Of a stretch of DNA of 48,614 nt, positions 7,633 to 15,304 are shown in pieces. A program made the position numbers and the translations under genes. Location of the stretch: positions 1 through 48,614 of the forward strand of contig NZ_CAJQNT010000011.1 in the NCBI RefSeq assembly GCF_905479755.1, given 5' to 3'. The notes below the pieces were generated by a model. That model had not been told where the DNA came from and made no database searches. It saw nothing but the letters and a program-made list of their open reading frames with translations. Position 1 is the first letter of the stretch. Every line of letters starts with the position of its first letter. The stretch is from an uncultured Schumannella sp. Lineage in GTDB: Bacteria > Actinomycetota > Actinomycetes > Actinomycetales > Microbacteriaceae.

Positions 7633-8403
7633 GTGATTGAATTGCGCACCCCGGCCGAAATCGAAGAAATGCGCGCGGCGGGCGCGTTCGTGGCGAGCGT
7701 TCTCGAGGCCACCCGCGACGCCGCCGCCGTCGGCGTCAACCTGCTCGAACTCGACGCTCTCGCCCACGACATGATCCGCACGGCGGGCGCCGAGTCCTGC
7801 TACATCGACTATCACCCCTCCTTCGGCGGATCACCGTTCGGCAAGGTGATCTGCACCTCCGTGAACGACGGCGTGCTGCACGGCCTGCCGCACGACTACG
7901 CGCTCCAGGACGGCGACCTGCTCACGCTCGACTTCGCCGCGATCGTGAACGGGTGGGCCTCCGACTCCGCGCTGACGGTCGCCGTCGGCACGCCGCGCGA
8001 GGAGGACCTGCGCCTCATCGAGATCACCGAGAAGGCGCTCGAAGCCGGGATCGCCGCTGCCGTCGTCGGCAACAAGGTCGGCGACATCTCGGGAGCCATC
8101 GGCGAGGTCGCCAAGGCCAACCGCCTGAAGGTCAATCTCGACTTCGGCGGCCACGGCGTCGGCCGCATCATGCACGGCGATCCGCACATTCCAAACGATG
8201 GGCGCCGCGGGCGCGGCCTGCCACTGCGCGCCGGACTCGTGTTCGCGATCGAGCCGTGGTTCCTGCACACCACCAACAAGATCTACACGGATGCCGACGG
8301 CTGGACCCTGCGATCGCGCGACGGCTCCCGCGGGGCGCACGCCGAGCACACGGTCGCCATCACCGACGACGGGCCGATCATCCTGACGCAGCGCTCGAGC
8401 TAG
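7633..8403 (+). CDS. map: Type I methionine aminopeptidase
   Basis: A 256-aa methionine aminopeptidase removing N-terminal Met from nascent proteins. The five metal ligands are visible: Asp in LTLDFAA, Asp in WASDSALTV, His in [11 protein letters not shown], Glu in VFAIEPW, and Glu in HAEHTVAI. The GTG start ([17 protein letters not shown]) matches the family N terminus, with no zinc-finger extension. It lies on the plus strand between trmD and rplS and is tail to tail with trmD, the two stop codons overlapping. It appears to be transcribed alone from a leaderless promoter. Actinobacteria usually carry more than one map gene, so this may be a paralog. Confidence 0.95.
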   Translation: MIELRTPAEIEEMRAAGAFVASVLEATRDAAAVGVNLLELDALAHDMIRTAGAESCYIDYHPSFGGSPFGKVICTSVNDGVLHGLPHDYALQDGDLLTLDFAAIVNGWASDSALTVAVGTPREEDLRLIEITEKALEAGIAAAVVGNKVGDISGAIGEVAKANRLKVNLDFGGHGVGRIMHGDPHIPNDGRRGRGLPLRAGLVFAIEPWFLHTTNKIYTDADGWTLRSRDGSRGAHAEHTVAITDDGPIILTQRSS

Positions 8404-9107
8404 ACCTCGTCGCTCGGCGGGAGCAGCTCCGGGCGGACGCGGCGTGTGCGCTCCACCTGCTGCTCGCGACGCCAGGCGGCGATCGCGGCGTGGTTGCCGC
8501 TGAGCAGCACCGCGGGGGTTTCGAGACCGCGCCACACGGCGGGCTTCGTGTAGCTCGGGTATTCGAGCAGGCCGTCCTCGTGGCTCTCCTCGACGAGGCT
8601 CTCCGGATTGCCGACGACGCCCGGCACGAGACGGCCGATCGCTTCGACCATCGCCATCACGGCGACCTCGCCGCCGTTCAGCACGTAGTCGCCGAGGCTG
8701 ACCTCACGCACCTCGGCAACCTCGGGACGCGTCCGCGCGTGCTCGATCACGCGCTGGTCGATGCCCTCGTAGCGCCCGCAACAGAACACCAGGTGGCCGA
8801 GGTGGCTCAGCTCGCGTGCAGCGGGCTGGGTGAAGAGCGAGCCGGCGGGGCTCGGGAAGATGAGGACGGCATCCGTCGCGCCGTCGAGGACGGCGTCGAG
8901 TGCTTCGCCCCACGGCTCCGGCTTCATGACCATGCCGGCGCCACCGCCCGCGGGGGTGTCATCGACCGTGCGGTGCCGGTCGTGGGTGAACTCGCGCAGG
9001 TCGTGCACGCGGACGTCGATCAGACCCGTCGCCCGCGCCTTGCCGAGCAAGGAGACGTCGAGCACGGAGAAGAACTCAGGGAAGATCGTGACGATGTCGA
9101 TGCGCAC
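8400..9107 (-). CDS. trmD: tRNA (guanine-N1-)-methyltransferase TrmD
   Basis: A 235-aa SPOUT-class enzyme making m1G37 in tRNAs, which prevents frameshifting. Key segments are [13 protein letters not shown] at the start, [19 protein letters not shown], the knot region [18 protein letters not shown] and [20 protein letters not shown]. Start is GTG; TAGGCT lies exactly six bases upstream, so it has its own leaderless promoter. This fits its separation here from rimM by a 1.4-kb islet with an opposite-strand gene; in most bacteria trmD follows rimM directly. The stop overlaps that of map. Confidence 0.97.
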   Translation of the reverse strand: MRIDIVTIFPEFFSVLDVSLLGKARATGLIDVRVHDLREFTHDRHRTVDDTPAGGGAGMVMKPEPWGEALDAVLDGATDAVLIFPSPAGSLFTQPAARELSHLGHLVFCCGRYEGIDQRVIEHARTRPEVAEVREVSLGDYVLNGGEVAVMAMVEAIGRLVPGVVGNPESLVEESHEDGLLEYPSYTKPAVWRGLETPAVLLSGNHAAIAAWRREQQVERTRRVRPELLPPSDEV

Positions 9108-9113
9108 CCGTTG

Positions 9114-9119
9114 AGCCTA
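9114..9119 (-). promoter_or_regulatory. Leaderless -10 box (TAGGCT) of trmD
   Basis: On the minus strand TAGGCT sits six bases before the GTG of trmD, the same geometry as at map. It provides a promoter for trmD independent of the rpsP operon. Confidence 0.6.
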
Positions 9120-9140
9120 GTCACCGCGGCGCGGACGTAC

Positions 9141-9270
9141 TCCGCGTCGGCCCTCGCCGCTCGTCTCTGCTCCTCGTCGGCCCGCGCCGCTCCGAGTCTG
9201 CCCGCGCCGCTCTTCTCTGCTCATCCCCGATCCGCGTCGGCCCTCGCCGCTCGTCTCTGCGCATCCCCGA
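9141..9270. repeat. Degenerate direct-repeat array
   Basis: A 30-bp segment (TCCGCGTCGGCCCTCGCCGC followed by TCGTCTCTGC) occurs identically at 9141-9170 and 9231-9260. A related 30-bp unit ending CATCCCCGA occurs at 9201-9230 and 9241-9270 with a 40-bp period. This looks like slippage or unequal exchange between copies of a short element next to the palindrome. Confidence 0.85.
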
Positions 9271-9278
9271 CCCCCGCT

Positions 9279-9354
9279 GGGCCGAAACTCGGAAACGGGG
9301 CCGGCGTGTCCACGGCTCGTGGACGAGAGCGCCGCGCATCCGAGTTTCGCGCCC
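9279..9354. repeat. Nested palindromic (REP-like) element, copy 1
   Basis: Outer arms GAAACTCGGA (9284-9293) and TCCGAGTTTC (9339-9348), extended by GGGC/GCCC, enclose an inner near-palindrome GTCCACGGCTCGTGGAC (9308-9324). Related palindromes occur twice on the other side of the adjacent gene. The whole could fold as a long hairpin in RNA or a cruciform in DNA. Confidence 0.8.
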
Positions 9355-9437
9355 TTCACCCCGGGGTCGACGCGGGTTTCTCCCCCGGCGACGCCGACAC
9401 GGGGCTCTCTCCGCGGCCCGCACGCCACACTCAGCCG

Positions 9438-10322
9438 ATGCGAATCCTGCAGGTGATGGAACAGAGCTCCGGCGTCGCGTCGACCCGCACGCTGCGTGAG
9501 GCCAGGATCTCCCGGGCCGAGATCAACCGGGCGCTCTCGGACGGGAGCATCCGCCGCATCGCCCGCGGCTGGTACGCAACCCGTGTCGCGCCGGCCGACG
9601 TGGTGAGAGCGGCGCAGTGCGGCGGGCGACTCACCTGCGCGAGCGCGCTGGCGCTCCGCGGGGCGTGGGTGCTTCGCCCGGCGAGCGCGCACGTCGCGGT
9701 GTGGCCGGGAGCGCGCGGGCGCCGTGTGGCGGGCACCTGCCTTCACTGGCACGGGACTCCGCTCCAGGGAGGAGTCCCGCTCGCCTCCCCGCTCGAGGCG
9801 CTCGCGCAGCTGAGCCGGTGCGGCACCCTCGCGGAGATCGTCGTCGCCGCCGACTCCGTGGTGAATCTCGGCCTTGCCACCCAGAGCGAGGTGCTCCGCA
9901 CGCTGTCCACGACGGAGATCGGACGCCAAGCCGCGCGGCACGCCGACGGATCGAGCCAGTCCGGACTCGAATCGCTGGCGCGCCTGGCGCTTCGGCGTCG
10001 GCGAGTCGGCGTGCGCACGCAGGTCCGGATCGATGGAGTCGGCATCGTCGACCTGCTCATCGGCGACCGACTCGTGCTCGAACTCGACGGTGAGCAGTGG
10101 CACAGCGGAGAGCGTTTCGAACAGGACCGCGCGCGCGATCTCGCCCTCACCGCACGCGGCTACGTCGTGATCCGGCTCAGCTACCGCCAGGTGATCGAAC
10201 GATGGGCCGAATGCGAAGCGCTCATCCTCAGCATGGTGCGACGGCGCGAGCACCTGTGGCGCGCGGGCGACACGGATCGCGGCCACACACCGCGGACCTA
10301 TCGGCGAGCGCAAGCTCGGTGA
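9438..10322 (+). CDS. AbiEi-type winged helix + DUF559 (Vsr-like) nuclease-fold protein
   Basis: A 294-aa protein. The N-terminal part (about 1-60: ASTRTLREARISRAEINRAL, SIRRIARGWYA) resembles the winged-helix domain of AbiEi-type antitoxins. The middle region (about 60-190) resembles the AbiEi C-terminal part. Residues about 195-275 form a DUF559-like segment with VDLLIGDRLVLELDGEQWHS, then FEQDRARDLALTARGYVVIRLS, reminiscent of Vsr/PD-(D/E)XK nucleases (D, E-x-D, Q-x-R). No partner toxin gene is adjacent. It lies on the plus strand inside the rimM-trmD interval, is flanked on both sides by palindromic repeats, and has CACACT six bases before the ATG. Its stop codon lies just inside the right-hand repeat region. 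Function is unproven; an orphan antitoxin-like regulator or a nuclease linked to the repeats are both possible. Confidence 0.8.
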   Translation: MRILQVMEQSSGVASTRTLREARISRAEINRALSDGSIRRIARGWYATRVAPADVVRAAQCGGRLTCASALALRGAWVLRPASAHVAVWPGARGRRVAGTCLHWHGTPLQGGVPLASPLEALAQLSRCGTLAEIVVAADSVVNLGLATQSEVLRTLSTTEIGRQAARHADGSSQSGLESLARLALRRRRVGVRTQVRIDGVGIVDLLIGDRLVLELDGEQWHSGERFEQDRARDLALTARGYVVIRLSYRQVIERWAECEALILSMVRRREHLWRAGDTDRGHTPRTYRRAQAR

Positions 10323-10334
10323 TCTCCCGCCGAC

Positions 10335-10378
10335 GTCCACGACTCGTGGACGACATGCTCGGATCTCCGACTTTGGGG
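10335..10378. repeat. REP-like palindromic element, copy 2
   Basis: A perfect 8-bp-arm palindrome GTCCACGACTCGTGGAC (10335-10351) followed by GACATGCTCGG and ATCTCCGACTTTG. This 44-bp block recurs at 10440. It begins 12 bp after the stop of the DUF559 gene. Confidence 0.85.
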
Positions 10379-10439
10379 AGGAACGGCGGCACACGTTCGG
10401 GCGCACAACCGCGCACAACATCGGCAACCAGCCGGGGTC

Positions 10440-10483
10440 GTCCACGTCTCGTGGACGAGGTGGCCGAATCTCCGACTTTGCGG
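10440..10483. repeat. REP-like palindromic element, copy 3
   Basis: The palindrome GTCCACGTCTCGTGGAC (10440-10456) is followed by GAGGTGGCCGA and ATCTCCGACTTTG. It is in the same orientation as copy 2 and 105 bp from it. ATCTCCGACTTTG is identical in both copies. Confidence 0.85.
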
Positions 10484-10536
10484 CGGGGTGGCGGAAAGGC
10501 GGGGTGGCGGAGAGTAACGGGGTGGCGGAGAGTAAC
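10484..10536. repeat. 18-bp tandem repeat next to rimM
   Basis: Two identical 18-bp units (GGGGTGGCGGAGAGTAAC) at 10501-10518 and 10519-10536, preceded by a partial copy (GGGGTGGCGGA) at 10484. It lies between palindrome copy 3 and the rimM stop. Confidence 0.85.
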
Positions 10537-10546
10537 GGCGGAGCGG

Positions 10547-11152
10547 CTACTCGTCGGCAGCGGGCTCGGGCTCGTCGGGCAGGTCTTCGAAGAGACCGGC
10601 GGGCGGTGTCAGCGTCACGCGCCCGGCGGCGACATCGACCTCGGGGACGATCGCCGCGACGAACGGGACGAGCACCTCGCGCTCCTCGGTGCGGACGACG
10701 AGCAGGTCCTGCGCCGGGAAGTGGTCGACGCGCACGATGCGGCCGATTTCGACACCATCGCGGAAGGCCTTGAGCCCGATCAGCTGGTGGTCGTACCAGG
10801 CGTCTTTCTCTTCCGGAATCTCCGCGGTCTCCTGGTCGACCCAGAGGATCGCCTTGACGAGCGTCTCAGCCGCGGTGCGGTCGTTCACCCCGACGAAGAA
10901 GCCCACGGGTTGCGCGTTGTACCAGCGCAACTCGATGAGCTCGAGCGTCTTGCCGTGCCACGGCGACGAAGTCGGAACCTGGAGCGAGAAGCTCGACCCG
11001 GGCGCGAAACGCCGATCCGGATCGTCGGTGTACAGCTCGATCTTGAGGGCGCCCTTGAGGCCGTGGGCCTTGGTCAGCCGCCCCACGCGGAGCTGGGTGA
11101 CACCGGTACGCGGACCGGACCCTCCGCCGGGTCGGGGAGTTGTGGGGCTCAC
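10547..11152 (-). CDS. rimM: Ribosome maturation factor RimM
   Basis: A 201-aa RimM, which binds S19 and helps mature the 30S head. The N-terminal RimM domain begins LRVGRLTKAHGLKGALKIELYTDDP, and the PRC-barrel domain includes DAWYDHQLIGLKAFRDGVEIGRIVRVDHFPAQDLLVVR and VPFVAAIVPEVDVAAGRVTLTPPAGL. The GTG chosen overlaps the khpA stop as GTGA; the first 15 or so residues are a Pro/Gly-rich extension, so a later start cannot be excluded. It is the last gene of the rpsP-khpA-rimM operon because the next 1.4 kb belongs to the DUF559 islet. Confidence 0.95.
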   Translation of the reverse strand: MSPTTPRPGGGSGPRTGVTQLRVGRLTKAHGLKGALKIELYTDDPDRRFAPGSSFSLQVPTSSPWHGKTLELIELRWYNAQPVGFFVGVNDRTAAETLVKAILWVDQETAEIPEEKDAWYDHQLIGLKAFRDGVEIGRIVRVDHFPAQDLLVVRTEEREVLVPFVAAIVPEVDVAAGRVTLTPPAGLFEDLPDEPEPAADE

Positions 11153-11388
11153 GCCTCGTCGGTGTCGACGACGTCGACGCGAACGCGTCGACCGTCGGCG
11201 AGGGCGTTCACGAGCGTGCGCAGTGCTTTGGCGGTGCGACCGGCTCGGCCGATCACGCGGCCGAGGTCCTCGGGGTGCACCCGCACCTCGAGGACCTCCC
11301 CACGAGCAGAGCTCGAGGAATCCACCTGAACATCATCGGGGTGCTCGACGATCCCCGTGACGAGATGCTTCAAAGCGGATGCCAGCAT
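11149..11388 (-). CDS. khpA: KH-domain RNA-binding protein KhpA
   Basis: A 79-aa single KH-domain protein of the YlqC/KhpA type, which binds RNA, often together with KhpB/Jag. The RNA-binding GxxG loop is IGRAGR in LGRVIGRAGRTAKALRTLV. It starts 5 bp after the rpsP stop and overlaps rimM by four bases. The order rpsP-khpA-rimM is the standard one in Gram-positive bacteria. Confidence 0.93.
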   Translation of the reverse strand: MLASALKHLVTGIVEHPDDVQVDSSSSARGEVLEVRVHPEDLGRVIGRAGRTAKALRTLVNALADGRRVRVDVVDTDEA

Positions 11389-11393
11389 GGTGA

Positions 11394-11849
11394 CTACGCC
11401 TGGTCGGCGTCGGCCGGAGCCTCGGCGGGCGTCTCGTCGGCCGGAGCCTCGGCGGGAGCCTCGTCGGCGGCAGCCTCAGCCTTGGCCTCGGCCTTCTTCT
11501 CAGCCTTGGGCTTGAGAACCGGCTTCTTCTTCTCGTCGATCGTGAACGCGACGGGCGCTTCCTTGGTCTTGATGGTGCTCTTGGCACCCTTCTCGCCCTT
11601 GAAGATGCCCCAGTCGCCCGAGAGCTTGAGGAGCGCCGCGACCTGCTCGGTCGGCTGCGCGCCGACCTTCAGCCAGTACTGGGCACGCTCGGAGTCGATC
11701 TCGATGAACGAGGGCTCCTCGGTCGGGTGGTACTTCCCGATCTCTTCGATGACGCGACCGTCGCGCTTGGTGCGCGAGTCGGCAACGACGATTCGGTAGT
11801 ACGGCGCACGGATCTTTCCGAGGCGCTTGAGGCGGATCTTGACAGCCAC
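11394..11849 (-). CDS. rpsP: 30S ribosomal protein S16 with long Ala/Glu/Lys tail
   Basis: A 151-aa S16. The conserved body is [39 protein letters not shown], then [17 protein letters not shown] (residues 1-90). The start is the GTG at VAVKIRL, with AGGAG four bases upstream; longer in-frame starts are not family-like. After residue about 90 there is a basic then Ala/Pro/Glu/Asp-rich extension with internal repeats (AEAPADE, AEAPADA), presumably disordered and common in actinobacterial S16 but long here. It leads the rpsP-khpA-rimM operon from the promoter at 11978-12007. Confidence 0.97.
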   Translation of the reverse strand: MAVKIRLKRLGKIRAPYYRIVVADSRTKRDGRVIEEIGKYHPTEEPSFIEIDSERAQYWLKVGAQPTEQVAALLKLSGDWGIFKGEKGAKSTIKTKEAPVAFTIDEKKKPVLKPKAEKKAEAKAEAAADEAPAEAPADETPAEAPADADQA

Positions 11850-11977
11850 GATTCTCCTGAAACGTTGAATGAAGGTCGAACTGCTCCCGTGCGCGTGGGG
11901 CACACTCGGCAGGAAAGTTCTAAAGGGGGATCGTCCGCGACCGGATAGAGGGTCGGGTAGCGGGGACCCAAAGAACT

Positions 11978-12007
11978 ATTCTGGCAGATTTCGCCGCCGA
12001 CTGTGAA
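11978..12007 (-). promoter_or_regulatory. Promoter of the rpsP operon
   Basis: On the minus strand: -35 TTCACA (12002-12007), an 18-bp spacer ending in TGC, and -10 CAGAAT (11978-11983), an extended -10. It would give an rpsP leader of about 120 nt. The -10 region matches the one before rplS. Confidence 0.65.
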
Positions 12008-12063
12008 CAGCCCAGCGCATGCGCAGATTTGCGCGGGATGCGGGCGGCACCGCGCGCCGCGAC

Positions 12064-13017
12064 TCAGGTGGAGGCGGGCGGCGCCGACGCGGGCGCGGCG
12101 GGAGTCGCGGCGGGACCGCCCGATCTCCGCCGGCTGAGGGCGACTCCGGTCAGGCAGATCGCTCCCCCGAGCACCGCGAGCACGGCGGGCACCTCGCCGA
12201 GGACGATCCAGGCCAGCACGATCACGAGCGGAGGAACGATGTAGGTCGAGACGCCAAGCCGCCCGGCGGGCATGCGGGCCAGGGCGAAGCCCCAGGTCGT
12301 GAAGGCGAGCGCCGTGGGCACGACCCCGAGGTAGATGACTCCGAGAAGCGCGGACGCACTCGCCGCCTGCGCCTGGATCACCAGCTGCCCGAGGAATGGG
12401 AGGGTCGCGACGGCGCCGACGACGCATCCGACGAAGGTCGTCTGGATGGCCGGGATCCGGCGCGAGACGGGCTTTTGCGCGAGCACCCCCGCGGCGTAGG
12501 TGACGGCGGCGACCAGCGCCCAGAGCATCCCGGCGATGTCGACCTCGCGGCCGGGCACGGCGAGGCTGGAGGCGAACCCGATGACGACCACACCGGAGAA
12601 CGCGACGAGCGCTCCGATCACGAGCCAGCGCGGGATTCCTTCCCCCAGAAACGCGCCCGCCCCGAGCGCGATCAGGATCGGCCCGATGTTGACGATCATC
12701 GCGGTCGTGCCGGCGTCGAGCGTGTCCTCGGCGATGTTGAGGGCGACGTTGTAAGCGCCGAACCACGCGAGCCCATAGAGCACCAGCAGCAGCCACTCGC
12801 GCCGCGTCGGCCGCACCCAGGTGCGGCGCACCGCCACGAGCACCCCGAGGGCGAGCGCTCCGACGAGGAGTCGGCCGAGCGCGAGCGCACCGCCCCCGAT
12901 TTCGGGAGCGACATCGCGGATGACGACGAACGCGCTCGCCCAGGCCAGCAGCGTGACCACGATCGCGCCGAGCACGGCGAGGTTGCGGATCGGCGGCGCC
13001 GCGGCGGTCTCAGTCAC
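12064..13017 (-). CDS. DMT-superfamily (EamA) exporter
   Basis: A 317-aa inner-membrane protein with about ten hydrophobic helices in two repeats. The first half begins LAVLGAIVVTLLAWASAFVVIRD and contains LIALGAGAFLGEGIPRWLV; the second contains LWALVAAVTYAAGVLAQKP and VSTYIVPPLVIVLAWIVLGE. These E-rich helix ends (LGEG, LGEVP) are typical EamA signatures. The substrate cannot be told; relatives export amino acids or metabolites. The Ala/Pro/Ser tail after residue 295 is low complexity. Start is GTG with TAGCCT exactly six bases upstream, so it is probably leaderless and transcribed alone between rpsP and the LLM gene. Confidence 0.88.
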   Translation of the reverse strand: MTETAAAPPIRNLAVLGAIVVTLLAWASAFVVIRDVAPEIGGGALALGRLLVGALALGVLVAVRRTWVRPTRREWLLLVLYGLAWFGAYNVALNIAEDTLDAGTTAMIVNIGPILIALGAGAFLGEGIPRWLVIGALVAFSGVVVIGFASSLAVPGREVDIAGMLWALVAAVTYAAGVLAQKPVSRRIPAIQTTFVGCVVGAVATLPFLGQLVIQAQAASASALLGVIYLGVVPTALAFTTWGFALARMPAGRLGVSTYIVPPLVIVLAWIVLGEVPAVLAVLGGAICLTGVALSRRRSGGPAATPAAPASAPPAST

Positions 13018-13023
13018 GAGTTC

Positions 13024-13029
13024 AGGCTA
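13024..13029 (-). promoter_or_regulatory. Leaderless -10 box (TAGCCT) of the EamA gene
   Basis: On the minus strand TAGCCT ends six bases before the GTG start; no Shine-Dalgarno sequence is present. Confidence 0.55.
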
Positions 13030-13063
13030 GGCCGTCGCGGTCTCAGCGACCGCGCGGGATCGG

Positions 13064-13882
13064 TCAGCTCTCGAGCGTTTCGCGCCAGGCGAGCAGCCGG
13101 CGCACGGGGGTCTCATCGAAGTCGGGCCCGTCGAGCGCCGGGACGAACAGCCGCACCCCGAGCGCGTGGTAGGCCCGCAGTGACGCCGCATCGAGCGTTC
13201 CGGCGCCGGCGAGGCTCGTTCCGGTGGCGAGGCAGATCTCGTTCGGGTCCCGACCGAACTCCGCGCACCAGTGGCGGACGACGCCCAGTCGACGCACGAA
13301 GGTGTCGGGGTCGCTGAAGGAGTGCCAGATGTCGGCGTGCTCGGCGACGGTGCGCAAGGTCGTGTTCTCGCCGTGTCCGCCGATGAGCAGCGGGATGCGG
13401 CGGGTCGGCGGCGGGGTCAGCTTCGCCCAGCGTTGGCGCACCCGTTCGACATCGCGCGCGAGTCGTTCGGCGCGGGCGGCGGGGCCGTCGTAGGGGTAGC
13501 CGTAGGCGCGGAAGTCGCGCTCCTGGCCGCCCGAGCCGGTTCCGAAGATAAAACGCCCGACGCCGGTCGCGTGCGCGCTGATGTGGTCGATCGTTCGCGC
13601 CATATCGGCCTGCAGGTCGGGGTTGCGGTAGGCCGTGGCGGAGACGAGCGGCCCAAATTCGACCCGGTGGGTGCGTTCCGCGATCGAGGCGAGCGTCATC
13701 CAGGCCTCGAACTGGGCACCCTCGGAGGACGGCCCGACGGGGAAGAAATGGTCGGAGACGAAGACCGAGTCGACGCCGAGTTCTTCAAAGCGCAGCACGG
13801 CGTCGCGCACCTGCGCGAAGCTGGCGTGCTGCAACCCCATCTGCACCCCGACGCAGACGCGATCGGGCTTCTCCGTCATCAC
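13064..13882 (-). CDS. LLM-class F420-type oxidoreductase, paralog 1
   Basis: A 272-aa luciferase-like (TIM-barrel) oxidoreductase of the type that usually uses coenzyme F420. Characteristic segments are VGVQMGLQHASFAQVRDAV, VDSVFVSDHFFPV, YRNPDLQADMARTIDHIS, FIFGTGSGGQERDFRAYGY and RIPLLIGGHGENTTLRTVAEHADIWHSF. Substrate is unknown. It is closely similar along its whole length to the gene at 23614-24408 (shared NPDLQADMARTIDHISAH, GTGSG, AEHADIWHSF), and the two bracket the heme cluster. The GTG chosen lies exactly six bases after TACGCT; an ATG directly follows it, so the protein may begin one codon later. Cofactor identity (F420 versus FMN) is an inference. Confidence 0.85.
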   Translation of the reverse strand: MMTEKPDRVCVGVQMGLQHASFAQVRDAVLRFEELGVDSVFVSDHFFPVGPSSEGAQFEAWMTLASIAERTHRVEFGPLVSATAYRNPDLQADMARTIDHISAHATGVGRFIFGTGSGGQERDFRAYGYPYDGPAARAERLARDVERVRQRWAKLTPPPTRRIPLLIGGHGENTTLRTVAEHADIWHSFSDPDTFVRRLGVVRHWCAEFGRDPNEICLATGTSLAGAGTLDAASLRAYHALGVRLFVPALDGPDFDETPVRRLLAWRETLES

Positions 13883-13888
13883 GCCGCT

Positions 13889-13894
13889 AGCGTA
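13889..13894 (-). promoter_or_regulatory. Leaderless -10 box (TACGCT) of LLM paralog 1
   Basis: On the minus strand TACGCT ends six bases before GTG-ATG, favouring the GTG as the start codon. Confidence 0.55.
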
Positions 13895-13960
13895 CGCGGT
13901 TTGTGAGCCTTGCTCGGTAATGCGTCACCTCGGCGCGGTTGAGACCGCGTCGAGACACGA

Positions 13961-15304
13961 TCAGACGGATGCCGCCGCGCGCGCTGCGACCGGGGCCGAA
14001 TCGAGAATAGAGCCAATCGCCGCATCGTCGTGCGCGGCCGAGACAAACCAGGCCTCGAACACGCTCGGCGGGGGCATGACGCCCTGATCCAGAAACGCGT
14101 GAAACAGGGCGGGGTAGCGCTCGGCGCGCTGCGCTTTCACCGAGAGGTAGTCGCGCGGAAGCTCGCCCGCGAACGCGAACGAGAACAGCGTCCCCGCGCG
14201 CGCCACGACGTGTTCGACGCCCTCCGCGGCAAGCGCCGCCGACACTCCGGTGGCGACGGCATCCGCGGCGCGCGCGAGCCGTGCGTAGGCCGCGTCGTCG
14301 GCGAGCCGGAGTGTCGTCAGGCCCGCGGCCACCGCGACCGGGTTGCCGCTCAGCGTGCCGGCTTGATAGACGGGGCCGAGCGGAGCGAGCAGGTCCAGCA
14401 GCTCGGCGCGGCCGCCGAGCGCCGCGACCGGCAGCCCGCCGCCGATGACCTTGCCGAAGCACACCAGATCAGGGAGGTAGCCCTCGCCCGCGTCGACCTC
14501 GATGCCCCAGTAGCCGGCCGGACCCGAACGAAACCCGGTCAGCACCTCGTCGACGATCAGCAGGCTGCCGTGTTCGTGACACAGCTCCCGCAGCGCACGC
14601 GTGAATCCCGGCACCGGCGCGACGACACCCATGTTGGCGCCCGCCGACTCCACGATGACACCCGCGATCGCGCCCGGATGCTGCGCGAAGGCGGCGCGCA
14701 CGGCCTCGAGATCGTTGTACGGCAGCACGATCGTCTGGCTCGCCGTGGCGGCGGTGACACCCGCCGAGCCGGGCAGCGCCTGCGTCGCGAGCCCCGAGCC
14801 CGCTTCGGCGAGCAGCCCGTCGGAGTGCCCGTGGTAGTGACCGGCGAACTTGATGATGAGGTCGCGACCGGTCGCACCGCGCACGAGCCGGATCGCCGTC
14901 ATCGTGGCCTCGGTTCCCGTCGACACGAGTCGCAGCCGTTCGATCGGGGCCCGTCGTACCCCGTCCGGGCCGGTGCGCACAAACCTTGCCGCGATCAGCT
15001 CGGCGAGCTCGACCTCGCCCTCGGTGGGCGCGCCGAAGGAGAGCGCGCGCGACGCGGCCCGCTGTACGGCGTCGACGACCTCCGGATGCGCGTGCCCGAG
15101 CAGCGCCGGCCCCCAGGACCCGACGAGGTCCACGAGTTCGGTGCCGTCGGCATCCACGACGTAGGCGCCACGCGCCGAGGCGAGAAAGCGCGGGGTGCCG
15201 CCGACCGAGCCGAAGGCGCGCACGGGCGAGTCGACCCCGCCGGGCAGGATGCGGCGCGCGCGGTCGAACAGCGCATCGGAGCGCGGCGTGGCGGCGGCCG
15301 TCAT
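13961..15304 (-). CDS. hemL: Glutamate-1-semialdehyde 2,1-aminomutase
   Basis: A 447-aa PLP enzyme converting glutamate-1-semialdehyde to 5-aminolevulinate, the second committed heme step. It has the family start [21 protein letters not shown], the [18 protein letters not shown] and [14 protein letters not shown] segments, the Asp of [10 protein letters not shown] and the PLP lysine in [14 protein letters not shown] (Lys 285). The ATG overlaps the hemB stop as ATGA. It is the last gene of the heme operon, and its last residues ([12 protein letters not shown]) are a short Ala-rich tail. Confidence 0.97.
   Translation of the reverse strand: MTAAATPRSDALFDRARRILPGGVDSPVRAFGSVGGTPRFLASARGAYVVDADGTELVDLVGSWGPALLGHAHPEVVDAVQRAASRALSFGAPTEGEVELAELIAARFVRTGPDGVRRAPIERLRLVSTGTEATMTAIRLVRGATGRDLIIKFAGHYHGHSDGLLAEAGSGLATQALPGSAGVTAATASQTIVLPYNDLEAVRAAFAQHPGAIAGVIVESAGANMGVVAPVPGFTRALRELCHEHGSLLIVDEVLTGFRSGPAGYWGIEVDAGEGYLPDLVCFGKVIGGGLPVAALGGRAELLDLLAPLGPVYQAGTLSGNPVAVAAGLTTLRLADDAAYARLARAADAVATGVSAALAAEGVEHVVARAGTLFSFAFAGELPRDYLSVKAQRAERYPALFHAFLDQGVMPPPSVFEAWFVSAAHDDAAIGSILDSAPVAARAAASV

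Larger units (their letters stand above)
9108..9437. other. Non-coding left flank of the DUF559 gene islet
   Basis: About 330 bp without a credible gene. It holds the trmD promoter, an array of degenerate direct repeats, and a nested palindromic element. One minus-strand frame stays open through it (repeats of a GRRGAETSGEGRR type) but its composition is repeat-derived and it continues antisense through the DUF559 gene, so it is not called. Confidence 0.7.

Noticed and set aside
7953-9437. Long upstream extension of the DUF559 reading frame (through map and trmD)
   Set aside because: It is shadow sequence over map and antisense to trmD; the recognisable protein begins at the ATG at 9438.
9438-10322. 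Complete AbiE toxin-antitoxin pair
   Set aside because: No adjacent nucleotidyltransferase toxin gene; the neighbours are repeats, trmD and rimM.
9117-10445. 442-codon minus-strand frame antisense to the DUF559 gene
   Set aside because: Its start lies in the right-hand palindrome and its 3' part is made of the direct repeats; the plus-strand frame has a recognisable domain layout.
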